Source: Burkholderia catarinensis (GTDB lineage Bacteria; Pseudomonadota; Gammaproteobacteria; Burkholderiales; Burkholderiaceae). Taken from it: a stretch of DNA of 64,000 nucleotides. The notes under the pieces were generated by a model, which ran no database searches, had not been told where the DNA came from, and saw only the letters and a program-made list of their open reading frames with translations. Below are positions 25,170 to 34,632 of the stretch, piece by piece. A program made the position numbers and the translations under genes. The DNA lies in assembly GCF_001883705.2 (NCBI RefSeq), contig NZ_MDEQ02000001.1, positions 645,270 through 709,269 on the forward strand, in the 5' to 3' direction. Position 1 is the stretch's first letter. Every line of letters starts with the position of its first letter.

Positions 25170-26579
25170 ATGACCGATTGCAATCCTGTTTCCGTTCCCG
25201 TATCCATGACGGCAGCGTGCCGACCGACGGCGCGCGAGCGCCGCTTCACGCTTGCGCTGGTTGCGATCGGCATGTTCATGGCGGTACTCGATACGACGAT
25301 CGTCAACGTTGCGCTGCCCGCGATGCGCACGAGTCTCGGCGCGACGGTCGCGGAACTCGCGTGGATCGTCGACGCGTATACGCTCAGCTTCGCGGCGCTG
25401 ATCCTCGCGGGCGGCGCGCTGTCCGACCGGTTCGGCGCCAAGCGCATCTATCTCGCGGGGCTGGCGCTGTTCGTCGGCGCATCGGCGGCGTGCGGCGTCG
25501 CGTCGTCCGTGGCCATTCTCGTGGCCGCGCGCTTCGTGCAGGGCATCGGCGCCGCGCTCTTTCTGCCCGCGTCGCTCGCGGTCGTGCGCAGCACTTTCGA
25601 CGTGCCTGCCGAGCGGGCGCGGGCGATTGCGGTCTGGGCGGGCATCGCGTCGGTCGCGGTGGCGGTGGGGCCGGTGCTGGGCGGCATCCTGGTGGATGAT
25701 TTCGGCTGGCGCAGCGCTTTCCTGATCAATGTGCCGACCGGCGCGCTCGCCTTCGCCGGGGCGGCCGTGCTCGTTCGGGCGTCGGTCGCGCGGCATGCAA
25801 GCCACTTCGATTGGGCCGGCCAGTGCATTGGTGCAACGGCACTCGGCGCGCTGTGTTTTGCCGTGATCGAATTGCCGACGCGGGGCCCTGGCGCCGCGGA
25901 AGTCCGGTGTGCACTGCTGGTCGCCGGGCTCGCTGCCGCCGTGCTGATCGTCGTCGAGCGGCGTGCCCGCAATCCGATGGTTCCGCTGGCCTGGTTTCGC
26001 AATCGTATATTCGTCGCGATGAACCTGATGGGCAGTCTCGTGTATGTCGGCTACTTCGGTCTGCTGTTCGTGCTGAGCCTGTACCTGCATGGGCGCTTCG
26101 GCATGAGTGCGCGGCAGACGGGGCTGACGCTGTTGCCGTTTGCGCTGAGTCTGTCGCTGGGCAACCTGTTGTCGGGAAAACTGCATGGCCGCGTCCACCC
26201 GGTCCGGCTGATGGCAAACGGACTCGGGATGGCGGCGCTGGCCATTCCGGCGCTCGCGGTCGCGCTCACGCTGCGCGCGCCGTGGCCGGTGGTCTGGGCG
26301 GCCATGGCCGCCTTCGGCACCGGGACCGCGTTGTCCGTGGCGCCGATGATCGCGACCGTGCTCGAACAGGTGCCTGCGGATGCGGCGGGCGTGGCGTCGG
26401 GATTCCTCAATGCGGCGAGACAGGCAGGGAGCCTGCTCGGCGTGGCCATCGCAGGCGCCGCGACGATACTGTTGCCGAATCTGACCGACGCGCTGTGGGC
26501 GATCGCAGCGGTCGGCTGTGTCGCCTATGCGACGGCCGCCCTTGCCGCGCGGACGGCGGGCACGGCGAAAGGCACGTGA
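25170..26579 (+). CDS. MFS efflux transporter, DHA2 type
   Basis: A 469-residue major facilitator protein of the EmrB/QacA drug:proton antiporter class in the inner membrane. About 14 hydrophobic helices are visible. The N-terminal motif LDTTIVNVALPAM is diagnostic of this class, followed by ELAWIVDAYTLSFAAL and GALSDRFGAKRIYL (motif A). GGAG lies 5 nt before the ATG at 25170; an upstream extension of the frame to 25044 crosses the promoter and is not used. The divergent LysR regulator probably controls it. The substrate is not evident. Confidence 0.9.
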   Translation: MTDCNPVSVPVSMTAACRPTARERRFTLALVAIGMFMAVLDTTIVNVALPAMRTSLGATVAELAWIVDAYTLSFAALILAGGALSDRFGAKRIYLAGLALFVGASAACGVASSVAILVAARFVQGIGAALFLPASLAVVRSTFDVPAERARAIAVWAGIASVAVAVGPVLGGILVDDFGWRSAFLINVPTGALAFAGAAVLVRASVARHASHFDWAGQCIGATALGALCFAVIELPTRGPGAAEVRCALLVAGLAAAVLIVVERRARNPMVPLAWFRNRIFVAMNLMGSLVYVGYFGLLFVLSLYLHGRFGMSARQTGLTLLPFALSLSLGNLLSGKLHGRVHPVRLMANGLGMAALAIPALAVALTLRAPWPVVWAAMAAFGTGTALSVAPMIATVLEQVPADAAGVASGFLNAARQAGSLLGVAIAGAATILLPNLTDALWAIAAVGCVAYATAALAARTAGTAKGT

Positions 26580-26687
26580 CTGGACGCCGCGCCGAATGTG
26601 GAGGACCATTTCATCGATACGCCGCGAACGCGCGTGCACGATCGCTGCGCTGTTCACGCCGGACCGAACCCTGTCGAGCGGAACATC

Positions 26688-27482
26688 ATGGAACCCGATC
26701 AAGAGACTGCCGAGCCGATCCTGTTGCGCGAGGCGCACGACGGCGTCGTCACGCTGCGGCTGAACCGGCCGCAGCAGTTCAACGCGTTGTCCGAAGCGAT
26801 GCTCGCGAGCCTGCATGACGCGTTCGCGTCGCTCGCCGCCGATCTGCACGTGCGCTGCGTCGTGCTGGCAGCCGAAGGCAAGGCATTCTGCGCGGGCCAC
26901 GACCTGCGCGAAATGCGCGGCAAGCCGGATCTCGACTACTACCGCACGCTGTTCGCGCAGTGCAGCCGCGTGATGCTCGCGATGCGCGCACTGCCGGTAC
27001 CGGTGATCGCGCGCGTGCACGGCATCGCGACGGCGGCCGGCTGCCAGCTCGTCGCCGCGTGTGACCTGGCGATCGCGGCCGATACCGCGCGCTTCGCGGT
27101 ATCGGGCATCAACGTCGGGCTGTTCTGTTCGACGCCGGCCGTCGCATTGAGCCGCAACGTCACCGCGAAGCGCGCGTTCGACATGCTCGTGACCGGGCGC
27201 TTCGTCGACGCGGCGACGGCCGCCGCGTGGGGGCTCGTCAACGAGGCCGTGCCCGAGGACGCGCTCGACGCGGCCGTCGCGCGCAAGGTCGCGGAGATCG
27301 TCGCGAAGAGCCCGGCCGCGGTGCGCTACGGCAAGCAGATGTTCTACCGCCAGCGCGAGTTGCCGCTCGACGAAGCCTATGCTTATGCGGGCGACGTGAT
27401 GGCGCGCAACATGATGGAAGAGGATGCCGGCGAAGGGATCGACGCGTTCCTCGAGAAACGGAAGCCGACGTGGCGTTCGTAG
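26688..27482 (+). CDS. Enoyl-CoA hydratase/isomerase family protein
   Basis: A 264-residue crotonase-fold protein. The family core is visible: VVTLRLNRPQQFNALSEAM near residue 20, the oxyanion-hole segment KAFCAGHDLREM near 65, and GIATAAGCQLVAACDLAIA near 113 with the second oxyanion-hole Gly. The C-terminal half has NVTAKRAFDMLVTGRF. This resembles the ECHDC3-like subgroup; the exact acyl-CoA substrate cannot be told. The ATG at 26688 follows GAGCGGAAC. It stands alone, downstream of the MFS gene and convergent with alr. Confidence 0.85.
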   Translation: MEPDQETAEPILLREAHDGVVTLRLNRPQQFNALSEAMLASLHDAFASLAADLHVRCVVLAAEGKAFCAGHDLREMRGKPDLDYYRTLFAQCSRVMLAMRALPVPVIARVHGIATAAGCQLVAACDLAIAADTARFAVSGINVGLFCSTPAVALSRNVTAKRAFDMLVTGRFVDAATAAAWGLVNEAVPEDALDAAVARKVAEIVAKSPAAVRYGKQMFYRQRELPLDEAYAYAGDVMARNMMEEDAGEGIDAFLEKRKPTWRS

Positions 27483-27564
27483 CGCGCCGCCGGATCGGTA
27501 TGTCGCGCGGGGCGGAAGGGCCGTAACCCACGCGGTATCGTCGGCCCGGGTTTCCTGTTCGCCG

Positions 27565-27594
27565 GAAAGCAAACGGGCCGCCCGGGGCGGCCCG
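27565..27594 (-). terminator. Intrinsic terminator of alr
   Basis: CGGGCCGCC (27574-27582) and GGCGGCCCG (27586-27594) form a perfect 9-bp stem. On the minus strand it is followed by TTTGCTTT, which fits termination of the leftward alr transcript. The plus side lacks a U-run. Confidence 0.7.
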
Positions 27595-27648
27595 AAAATG
27601 AAGCGGCATGCGCGGCGACGCGGTAGCGCGCCGCCGGATCTTCCCCGG

Positions 27649-28770
27649 TTAGCGCCCGTAGCTCCCGGTCCGCAGCGCCGGCTGCACGGTCGACGCACCG
27701 GGCGGCACGATCACGACCGGCACGCGGCGCGCGAGCGCGCACATCAGCTCGTAGCCGATCGTGCCGCTGGCTTCCGCGACATCGTCCACCTTCACCTGGT
27801 CGCCCCACAACTCGACACTCGAGCCGATGCCCGCGTTCGGGCACGGCGTCAGGTCGACGGTCAGCATGTCCATCGACACGCGGCCGACGACGCGCGTCAT
27901 CACGCCGTCCACCGCGATCGGCGTGCCGGTGGGCGCGTGGCGCGGATAGCCGTCCGCGTAACCGCACGCGACGACGCCGACCCGCATCGGCCGATCGGCC
28001 GTGAAGCGGCGGCCGTAGCCGACGGTTTCTTCCGGCGACAGCGTCTGCACGCCGATGATCCTGCTCGTCAGCGTCATCGAGGCCATCAGCGGCGTATCGG
28101 CGATATGCCGCGACGCACCCGTCGGCGATGCGCCGTACAGGATCGTGCCGGGCCGCACCCAGTCGCGGTGCGCGCGCGGATGCCACAGCACGGCCGCCGA
28201 ATTCGATACCGAGCGCTCGCCCGGAATCCCGGCCGTGGCCGCGTCGAACTGTTCGAGCTGCCAGTCGACCTCGCCTTCGTCGGCGTTCGCGAAATGCATC
28301 ATCAGCGTGATCTTGCCGATCGACGGCGCGCTCGCCGCGCGCTCCCACGCGGCGCGGAACGCACCGGGCCGGTAGCCGAGCCGGTTCATCCCCGAGTTCA
28401 TCTTGAGCTGGATGTCGATCGGCTGCCGCGGCTTCGCGGCGATCAGCAGGTCGAGCTGCTCGTCGCAGTGCACGGCCACCGTCAGCCGGTGGCGATCGGC
28501 CAGCTCGACGTCGGCCGGCTCGAAGATGCCTTCGAGCAGCAGCACGGGCTTGTCCCAGCCGAGTTCGCGCACGCGCACGGCTTCGTCGAGATCGAGCAGT
28601 GCGATGCCGTCGGCGGCCGCGAGGCCCGGGTAGATCCGCTCGATGCCGTGGCCGTAGGCGTCGGCCTTGATCACGGCCCATACGCGCGATTGCGCGGCGG
28701 TGCGGCGGATGAAGTCGAGATTGTGGCGGACAGCGTCGGGGCGGATATGGGCGACGATGGGACGGGGCAT
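27649..28770 (-). CDS. alr: Alanine racemase
   Basis: A 373-residue PLP-dependent alanine racemase that interconverts L- and D-alanine for peptidoglycan. The PLP-binding lysine lies in [11 protein letters not shown] (Lys35). Other family segments are [12 protein letters not shown] near 122, the VRPGTILYG turn and VGYGRRF with the likely catalytic tyrosine, and [12 protein letters not shown] near 295. Length fits the family. It is followed on its strand by the hairpin at 27574-27594 and faces away from the MAPEG gene. Confidence 0.93.
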   Translation of the reverse strand: MPRPIVAHIRPDAVRHNLDFIRRTAAQSRVWAVIKADAYGHGIERIYPGLAAADGIALLDLDEAVRVRELGWDKPVLLLEGIFEPADVELADRHRLTVAVHCDEQLDLLIAAKPRQPIDIQLKMNSGMNRLGYRPGAFRAAWERAASAPSIGKITLMMHFANADEGEVDWQLEQFDAATAGIPGERSVSNSAAVLWHPRAHRDWVRPGTILYGASPTGASRHIADTPLMASMTLTSRIIGVQTLSPEETVGYGRRFTADRPMRVGVVACGYADGYPRHAPTGTPIAVDGVMTRVVGRVSMDMLTVDLTPCPNAGIGSSVELWGDQVKVDDVAEASGTIGYELMCALARRVPVVIVPPGASTVQPALRTGSYGR

Positions 28771-29072
28771 GGCGATGGCTCGGGTCGGATGTCGTTCGGC
28801 GCGCGCGGCGGCGCGGGTTCGGCAGGCTGGCGCGACAACGCGCCGGGTCAGTGTTGAACGCTATCTTATTGGTGTTCGACCAGTTTTAATTAACGTATTT
28901 GTCGACGATTTGGTGGAATTTTGGGTGCCGGGCCGGGGCTGACCGCGGCTGCCGGCGGCCCGCACGGCCGAGTGTCCCGTCTAGAAAACCGGTGCGCGAA
29001 CGGCGCGGCTCGATGCTAAGCTCTCGGCGATCTTATCAGTGAACAATGTAATCATAAAGGAGGAGACTTTTG
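28771..29072. other. Intergenic region between alr and MAPEG gene
   Basis: A 302-bp divergent region with no gene seen. The part at 28860-28925 is A/T-rich and probably holds the alr promoter on the minus strand. The MAPEG ribosome site AAAGGAGGAG is at 29056-29065. Confidence 0.5.
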
Positions 29073-29444
29073 ATGACGACGTCCCAGCTGTGCCTGTTCA
29101 TCGTGGCGCTGTTGCCGTTCCCGATGACGTTTCTCGCGAAGGCCCGCAAGGGCTACGACAACCGCACGCCGCGCGACTATCTGGCAAAGCTCGAAGGCTG
29201 GCGCGCACGCGCGCAGGCCGTGCACCAGAACGCATGGGAAGCGCTCGCGCTGTTCACGGCCGCGCTGGTGGTTGCGTGGCACAACGGCGCGAACGCGCAC
29301 CACGTCGACCAGCTCGCGATGGGCTTCGTCGCGACCCGCGTCGTCTATGCGCTGATGTACCTGCTGAACTGGGCGTCGCTGCGTTCGCTCGTGTGGTTCG
29401 CCGGGATGGTGTGCGTCGTCGCACTGTTCTTCGCCGCGCCGTGA
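29073..29444 (+). CDS. MAPEG-family membrane protein
   Basis: A 123-residue small inner-membrane protein of the MAPEG type (membrane-associated proteins in eicosanoid and glutathione metabolism). Four hydrophobic helices are visible. The conserved pattern AQAVHQNAWEALALF (about residues 45-60) and RVVYALMYLLNW near the C-terminus are typical of the bacterial members. An unusually strong ribosome site, AAAGGAGGAG, lies 7 nt before the ATG at 29073. It stands between alr and a LysR gene. Function in bacteria is uncertain. Confidence 0.85.
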   Translation: MTTSQLCLFIVALLPFPMTFLAKARKGYDNRTPRDYLAKLEGWRARAQAVHQNAWEALALFTAALVVAWHNGANAHHVDQLAMGFVATRVVYALMYLLNWASLRSLVWFAGMVCVVALFFAAP

Positions 29445-29486
29445 CCGGCCGGTGAGCCGGCGGGGCCGGCTTTGCGTGCCGGCTCG

Positions 29487-30434
29487 CTACGCGCTGCCCG
29501 CGCCCCGTGCGTGACTGTCGTTGGATGCGGGCGCAACGATCTTGGCGACGAACGGCGGCGCCTCCGCTTCGCGGCGCAGGAACGCGATCAGCGGATCGAG
29601 CAGCCGGTGCCGCGTCGACGGGTGGCGGCGCAGCACGAAGCGCCATGACGCATCGCGTGCGAGGCCCGGCACCAGCGGCACCAAGCGAGCGCTGCGCAGT
29701 TCGGGCTCGATGAGCGGCATGCGGCCGAGCGCGATGCCCGCGCCGCCGAGCGCCGCGCCGATCACCTGGCTGAAGCTGCTGTAACGGACGATCTTCGTCT
29801 CGAAGTCGTCCGGCAAGCCGAATTCCGAGGCCCAGTTGCGCCAGTCGATCTCGGGGCTGTTCTCGTGCATCTCCTGCAGCAGCCGCGAGCGGCACACGTA
29901 CCCCGATGCGTACGGATACAGCTCGGGGCTGCATACCGGAAACACGGTCTCCCGCATCAGCACGTCGTCGTCGGCCCGCAGCCGGTGCGCGGGCACGTGC
30001 ACGATCGCGAGATCGACGCTGCTGCGCGCGAAATCCGGTTCGTCGTCCAGCACGACGGCATGCAGCGGCGTTTCGGGATGAAGCGACGAGAATTCCGCGA
30101 GACGGCGCGCGAGCCACATCGACGAAAACGGCGCGTTGGCGGAAACGGTGAGGCGTTGCGCGGTGCCGCGAATCTCGGCACAGGCGTCGGTCAGGCGCGC
30201 CAGCGCATCGCCGACGGCCGGCAGCAGGCGCACACCGGCCGGCGTGAGACTGATGCCGCCGAGCCCCGTGCTGCGTTCGAGCAGCCGCGCGCCGAGCGAT
30301 TCCTCGAGAGAACGGATCTGGTGGCTGACCGCGCTCGTCGACACGTTCAGCTCGGCCGCCGCGCGCGCGAACCCGCCGAGGCGGACGGCCGCCTCGAAAG
30401 CCCGCAGTGCGCCAAGGGGAGGGAGGTGCGACAT
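29487..30434 (-). CDS. LysR-family regulator, GcvA-like
   Basis: A 315-residue LysR regulator. The start LPPLGALRAFEAAVRLGGF and LNVSTSAVSHQIRSLEE are typical of the GcvA/AmpR-like branch, and the ligand domain has the IGAALGGAGIALGR turn. It is divergent from the double ABC exporter gene with 120 bp between start codons, so it probably regulates that gene. The last 20 residues are Ala/Ser-rich and variable. Confidence 0.88.
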   Translation of the reverse strand: MSHLPPLGALRAFEAAVRLGGFARAAAELNVSTSAVSHQIRSLEESLGARLLERSTGLGGISLTPAGVRLLPAVGDALARLTDACAEIRGTAQRLTVSANAPFSSMWLARRLAEFSSLHPETPLHAVVLDDEPDFARSSVDLAIVHVPAHRLRADDDVLMRETVFPVCSPELYPYASGYVCRSRLLQEMHENSPEIDWRNWASEFGLPDDFETKIVRYSSFSQVIGAALGGAGIALGRMPLIEPELRSARLVPLVPGLARDASWRFVLRRHPSTRHRLLDPLIAFLRREAEAPPFVAKIVAPASNDSHARGAGSA

Positions 30435-30447
30435 GCGGGGTATTGTA

Positions 30448-30467
30448 GTTGACTCAACACCCGTTGA
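30448..30467. promoter_or_regulatory. Operator candidate between LysR and ABC exporter genes
   Basis: GTTGA-C-TCAAC (30448-30458) is a perfect dyad, and a further GTTGA follows at 30463-30467, giving three alternating half-sites next to the LysR start. Confidence 0.4.
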
Positions 30468-30554
30468 AAAATCATCTTTTGCCGCGCGCGGGCGGCGCGG
30501 GTAGCCTCGATCCGGTCAAGAAAAAACGCAACGCAACACCAACCGGAGAACTGC

Positions 30555-33500
30555 ATGTATTTCGACCGACGACTATGGGCCATGATGGCGGGACTGCGCT
30601 GGCGGGTGGCCGCGGCCGTCGCGCTCGGGCTGCTCGCGATGGGTGTCGGCATCCTCCGTTTCGTGTTTCTCGGCCGCGTGCTGGCGCTGGTTTTTTCCGG
30701 CGCACCGGCGCGCAGCATCGGCGAAGCCGTCGTTGCAACGGCGGCCTGCGTGCTGCTGCGTGCGTGGCTCGATCATCGCCGCACGGTGCTCGCGCAGCAC
30801 ACGGCCGGGCGCGTGCAGGCCACGCTGCGTGCGCGGCTGTTCGACCGGATCGCCGCGCTCGGCCCCGCATGGTTCAGCGGCGAACGCACGGGCGGCGTGA
30901 TGCTGGCCGTCGTCGACGGCGTCGAGCAACTGCAGACCTTCTTCGGCGTCTACCTGCCGCAGCTCGTGATCGCCGCGTGCGCGCCGGTGATGATCTTCGC
31001 GGTGCTCGCGTGGTGGGACGTGCCGACGGCCGCGATCCTGCTGGTCGCGGCGCTCGTCACGCTCGCGCTGCCGCAGCTCGTGCATCGCGCCGACCGGCGC
31101 GCGGCGCTCGCACGCTCGGCCGCCTTCAACGCGTTCGGCGAGGAGTTTCTCGACGCGGTGCAGGGCCTGCCGACGCTGAAGGCGTTCGGGCAGGGCACCG
31201 CGTTCGGCGCGAAGCTGGCCGCGAAGGCGCGCGCGCTGTCCGACAGCACGTTCTGGGTGCTCGCGCTCGGCCTGCTGACGCGCCTCTTCACCGATCTCGG
31301 CACCGGCCTCGGCGCGGCCGCGGCGATCGCGGTCGGTGCATGGCGCGTGCGGCACGGCGACATGAGCCTCGAGGCACTGCTGATCGTGCTGATGGCCGGC
31401 AGCGAAATCTTCCGGCCGCTGCGCGACCTGCGTGCCGTGCTGCACCAGGGGATGATCGGCCAGTCGGCGGCCAATGCGATCCACGCGTTGCTCGACGCGG
31501 GCAGCCGCGCGCCGGCCGCCGACGCGCCGCGCATGACGGGCCTGCGCGCGGAGATCGCGTTCGACGGCGTCAGCTTCGCGTATCCGGGGCGTCGCGCGGA
31601 CGCGCATGCGGCGCTGAGCTTCTCGGTTCGCGAAGGCGAGACGGTGGCGATCGTCGGGCCGAGCGGCGCGGGCAAGTCGACGATCGTGCGCCTGCTGCTG
31701 CGCCAGCACGACGTGCAGGGCGGTGCCGTCCGCATCGGGGGCCACGATGTGCGCACGCTCGACGCCGACCAGGTGCGCGAGATGATCGCGGTGGTCGCGC
31801 AGGATGCGACGCTGTTCGACGGCAGCGTCGCCGACAACCTGCGGCTCGGCCGCCCCGACGCGAGCGACGCGGACATGATCGCGGCCGCGCGCGCCGCCAA
31901 CGCGCACGATTTCATCTCGGCGCTACCCGACGGCTACGCGACGCGCATCGGCGAACGTGGGCTCATGTTGTCGGGCGGCCAGCGCCAGCGCCTCGCGATT
32001 GCCCGTGCGCTGCTGCGCGATGCGCCGATCCTGCTGCTCGACGAGGCACTGTCGTCGGTCGATGCGGAAAACGAAGCGCTGATCCAGCAGGCGCTCGACC
32101 GGCTCACGCGCGGGCGGACGACGCTCGTGCTCGCGCACCGGCTGTCCAGCGTGATCGGCGCCGACCGCATCCTGGTGCTCGATCAGGGGCAGGTGGTCGA
32201 CGAGGGTACGCACGCGGCGCTGATCGCGCGCGACGGCCCGTATCGCCGGCTGATGGGGCCGCAACTGGAAGCGGTTGCCGAATCCGTCGGCGCGGCGACG
32301 ACGGCCGGTGCGACCGCGCGCGCGTCGTCGGGCCCGCAGGTGCGGCCGCTGAACGACGATGCGGCGACGATCGGCTGGCCGGAAACCTTGCAGACGCTGC
32401 TGCGGTTCGTGCGTCCGTGGCAGGGCAAGGTCGTGCTGACCGTGCTGTTCGGCATCGGCCGCGTGCTCGCGTTCATCGGCGTCGGCGTGATCGGCGCGAT
32501 GGTGGTAGGCGCGGTGTCGGCCGGCCACGCGAGCCCCGCGCTCGTCGTCGCGCTGCTCGTGATCGCGCCGGTGGCGGCCGTGCTGCACTGGCTCGAATCG
32601 TGGCTCGCGCACGACATGGCGTACCGGCTGCTCGCGGAAATGCGCATCGCGCTGTTCGCGACGCTCGAACGCCTCGCACCGGCCGGGCTGCTGCGCCGCC
32701 GTTCCGGCGATCTCGTCTCGCTCGCGACGCAGGATGTCGAGACCGTCGAATACTTCTACGCGCACACGCTGGCGCCCGCGTTCGTCGCGGTGCTCGTGCC
32801 GGCCGCCGTGCTGGTGCTGCTGGCGTCGGTCGCATGGCCGCTCGCGCTCGTGCTGCTGCCGTTCCTGTTGTGGGCCGGGCTGGCGCCCGTGCTGGCGCGG
32901 CGCGACGTCGACCGGCTCGGCACCGGCGCGCGCGAAGCGCTCGGCCAGCTCGGCGCGCACCTGACCGAAACGATCCAGGGGCTGGCGGAGCTCACCGCGT
33001 TCCAGGCGATCGCGCGCCGGCGCGCAGCGTTCGTGGCCGAGGTCGATGCGTACCGCAAGCAGCGCGCGAAGCTGCTCGACGATCTGTCGACGCAAAGCGC
33101 CGCGCTGGAAATCGCGAGCGGGCTCGGCGGCCTGGCCGTCGCGGCGCTCGGCGCGCTGCTGTGCGCGCGCGGCTGGTTTCCGCGCGAGTCGTTGCCGCTG
33201 CTGGTGCTGGTTGCCGTGGCCGCGTTCATGCCGGTTGCCGAAATCGGCCAGGTTGCGCGCCAGTTGGCCGACACGATCGCGTCGACGCGCCGGTTGCGCG
33301 CGCTGGAGAAGGAGCCCGTGACCGTGACGGACGGCACGCACGCGATGCCCGGCAATCCGGCGGTGCGTTTCGAGGCAGCGTCGTTCACGTATCCGGGCCG
33401 CGGCGTGCCCGCCATCGACCGCGTGAGCTTCGAGGTGCCGCCCGGCAGCACGGTTGCGCTGGTTGGCGCGTCGGGCGCCGGCAAGTCGACGGTCGCGAGC

Positions 33501-34094
33501 CTGCTGCTGCGCTTCTGGGATCCGCAGCAGGGCCGCGTGACGCTTGGCGGCGTCGACTTGCGCGACCTGCGGCTCGACGACCTGCGCCAGCACATCGCTC
33601 TGGTTGCGCAGGATACCTACCTGTTCAACGACACGCTCGAAGCGAACATCCGGCTCGCCGCGAACGATGCATCCGACGCGGACGTGCAGCGTGCGATCGA
33701 TCATGCGGCGCTCGGCGAATTTGTCGCGCGGCTGCCGGACGGGCTCGCGACGCGCGTCGGCGAGCGCGGCGTGCAGCTGTCGGGCGGCCAGCGCCAGCGT
33801 GTCGCGATCGCGCGCGCGTTCCTGAAGGATGCGCCCGTGCTGATCCTCGACGAGGCGACGTCCCATCTGGACACGATCAGCGAGCAGCAGATTCGTGCGG
33901 CGCTGGAAGACCTGATGACGCAGCGCACGTCGATCATCATCGCGCACCGGCTGTCGACCGTGCGCAATGCCGACCTGATCCTCGTGATCGAGCAGGGCAG
34001 CGTGATCGAGGCCGGACGCCATGCGGAACTGATGGCGCGGCAGGGTGCGTATGCGCGGCTCGTGTCGCATCAGGCCAGCGGGGTGGCGGCGTGA
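30555..34094 (+). CDS. Fused double ABC exporter (CydDC-like)
   Basis: A 1179-residue protein carrying two complete TM-NBD halves in one chain. Half 1: about six helices (1-310), Walker A GPSGAGKST near 369, signature LSGGQRQRLAIARAL, Walker B ILLLDEALS and a switch His in LAHRLS. Half 2: helices (about 610-890), Walker A GASGAGKST near 972, signature [15 protein letters not shown], Walker B VLILDEATS and IAHRLS. All ATPase motifs are intact in both, so neither site looks degenerate. The first half most resembles CydD, which together with CydC exports thiols; the substrate here is not known. CGGAG lies 7 nt before the ATG. In most bacteria such halves are separate genes. Confidence 0.85.
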   Translation: MYFDRRLWAMMAGLRWRVAAAVALGLLAMGVGILRFVFLGRVLALVFSGAPARSIGEAVVATAACVLLRAWLDHRRTVLAQHTAGRVQATLRARLFDRIAALGPAWFSGERTGGVMLAVVDGVEQLQTFFGVYLPQLVIAACAPVMIFAVLAWWDVPTAAILLVAALVTLALPQLVHRADRRAALARSAAFNAFGEEFLDAVQGLPTLKAFGQGTAFGAKLAAKARALSDSTFWVLALGLLTRLFTDLGTGLGAAAAIAVGAWRVRHGDMSLEALLIVLMAGSEIFRPLRDLRAVLHQGMIGQSAANAIHALLDAGSRAPAADAPRMTGLRAEIAFDGVSFAYPGRRADAHAALSFSVREGETVAIVGPSGAGKSTIVRLLLRQHDVQGGAVRIGGHDVRTLDADQVREMIAVVAQDATLFDGSVADNLRLGRPDASDADMIAAARAANAHDFISALPDGYATRIGERGLMLSGGQRQRLAIARALLRDAPILLLDEALSSVDAENEALIQQALDRLTRGRTTLVLAHRLSSVIGADRILVLDQGQVVDEGTHAALIARDGPYRRLMGPQLEAVAESVGAATTAGATARASSGPQVRPLNDDAATIGWPETLQTLLRFVRPWQGKVVLTVLFGIGRVLAFIGVGVIGAMVVGAVSAGHASPALVVALLVIAPVAAVLHWLESWLAHDMAYRLLAEMRIALFATLERLAPAGLLRRRSGDLVSLATQDVETVEYFYAHTLAPAFVAVLVPAAVLVLLASVAWPLALVLLPFLLWAGLAPVLARRDVDRLGTGAREALGQLGAHLTETIQGLAELTAFQAIARRRAAFVAEVDAYRKQRAKLLDDLSTQSAALEIASGLGGLAVAALGALLCARGWFPRESLPLLVLVAVAAFMPVAEIGQVARQLADTIASTRRLRALEKEPVTVTDGTHAMPGNPAVRFEAASFTYPGRGVPAIDRVSFEVPPGSTVALVGASGAGKSTVASLLLRFWDPQQGRVTLGGVDLRDLRLDDLRQHIALVAQDTYLFNDTLEANIRLAANDASDADVQRAIDHAALGEFVARLPDGLATRVGERGVQLSGGQRQRVAIARAFLKDAPVLILDEATSHLDTISEQQIRAALEDLMTQRTSIIIAHRLSTVRNADLILVIEQGSVIEAGRHAELMARQGAYARLVSHQASGVAA

Positions 34095-34395
34095 GCGACG
34101 CCGCAGCGGAGCGTCGCCGCCCGGCGTTTTCGCGCGAATTCCGCACCGTTCGTTGAGCCGCGCCGGCGGTTGCCGGCATCGCGGGTACGGCCGCCCCGGC
34201 ACGGCGCCGCGTCGAATCGCCGACGATCCACACGAACGAGCCGGCGCACGGGCGCCGGCGATTGCCTGCGGGTTGCGCTGTCGTCAGCCCGTCGCCCTGG
34301 CGGCGCGGGACGGCCAACCCGCCCGACCCGCCTGCCCATACCCAGCGCCGCCATCCGCGCTTCACGCACCGCCATCCGCCCGCGCGGCGCGATCC

Positions 34396-34419
34396 GGCCC
34401 GGGCGCTTCCCCCCGGGCC
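34396..34419 (+). terminator. Possible intrinsic terminator
   Basis: GGCCCGGG (34396-34403) and CCCGGGCC (34412-34419) form a perfect 8-bp stem, followed by a pyrimidine-rich tail, TCTCCCTTTCC. It is 300 bp from the exporter stop, so its role is uncertain. Confidence 0.35.
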
Positions 34420-34513
34420 TCTCCCTTTCCTCTGACCTATCCGTCCCGCGCGGCCCGGGTTTGCCTCGATGCATTTACCTGTTGCGCGTTTTTTTGTTGT
34501 CGTAGTATCGCCG

Positions 34514-34543
34514 TTGACAACACTTGTTGCACTAAGGTCTAAT
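34514..34543 (+). promoter_or_regulatory. Strong sigma-70-like promoter of glnHPQ
   Basis: TTGACA (34514-34519) and TCTAAT (34538-34543) stand 18 bp apart. The -35 is a perfect consensus and the -10 matches five of six. They lie about 90 bp upstream of glnH. Confidence 0.65.
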
Positions 34544-34632
34544 TCGACATCGCATGTTGCGGTGCGGCTTGATGTCGTCGTTCCCGCCGGCCGGCTGGCC
34601 GGCCACATCGCTCAATCATGCGGAGAGAAACC

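Larger units (their letters stand above)
34095..34632. other. Intergenic region between ABC exporter and glnH
   Basis: A 538-bp stretch with no convincing gene. Just after the exporter stop lies a 7-bp stem, GCGACGC/GCGTCGC (34095-34117). A stronger GC-rich hairpin is at 34396-34419. From 34480 the sequence becomes A/T-rich and holds the glnH promoter (34514-34543). Confidence 0.5.

Noticed and set aside
25140..27698. 852-codon minus-strand frame over the MFS and enoyl-CoA hydratase genes
   Set aside because: Antisense shadow of two clear genes, with low-complexity Arg-rich product.
29454..29485. GAGCCGGC/GCCGGCTC stem after the MAPEG gene
   Set aside because: 16-nt loop and no U-run on either strand, so not supported as a terminator.
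30449..34156. 1235-codon open frame over the ABC exporter gene
   Set aside because: It is a shadow of the exporter frame in high-GC DNA; its product is Arg/Ala-rich and has no domain.
31923..34202. 759-codon minus-strand frame over the second half of the ABC exporter
   Set aside because: Antisense shadow; no domain and no start context.
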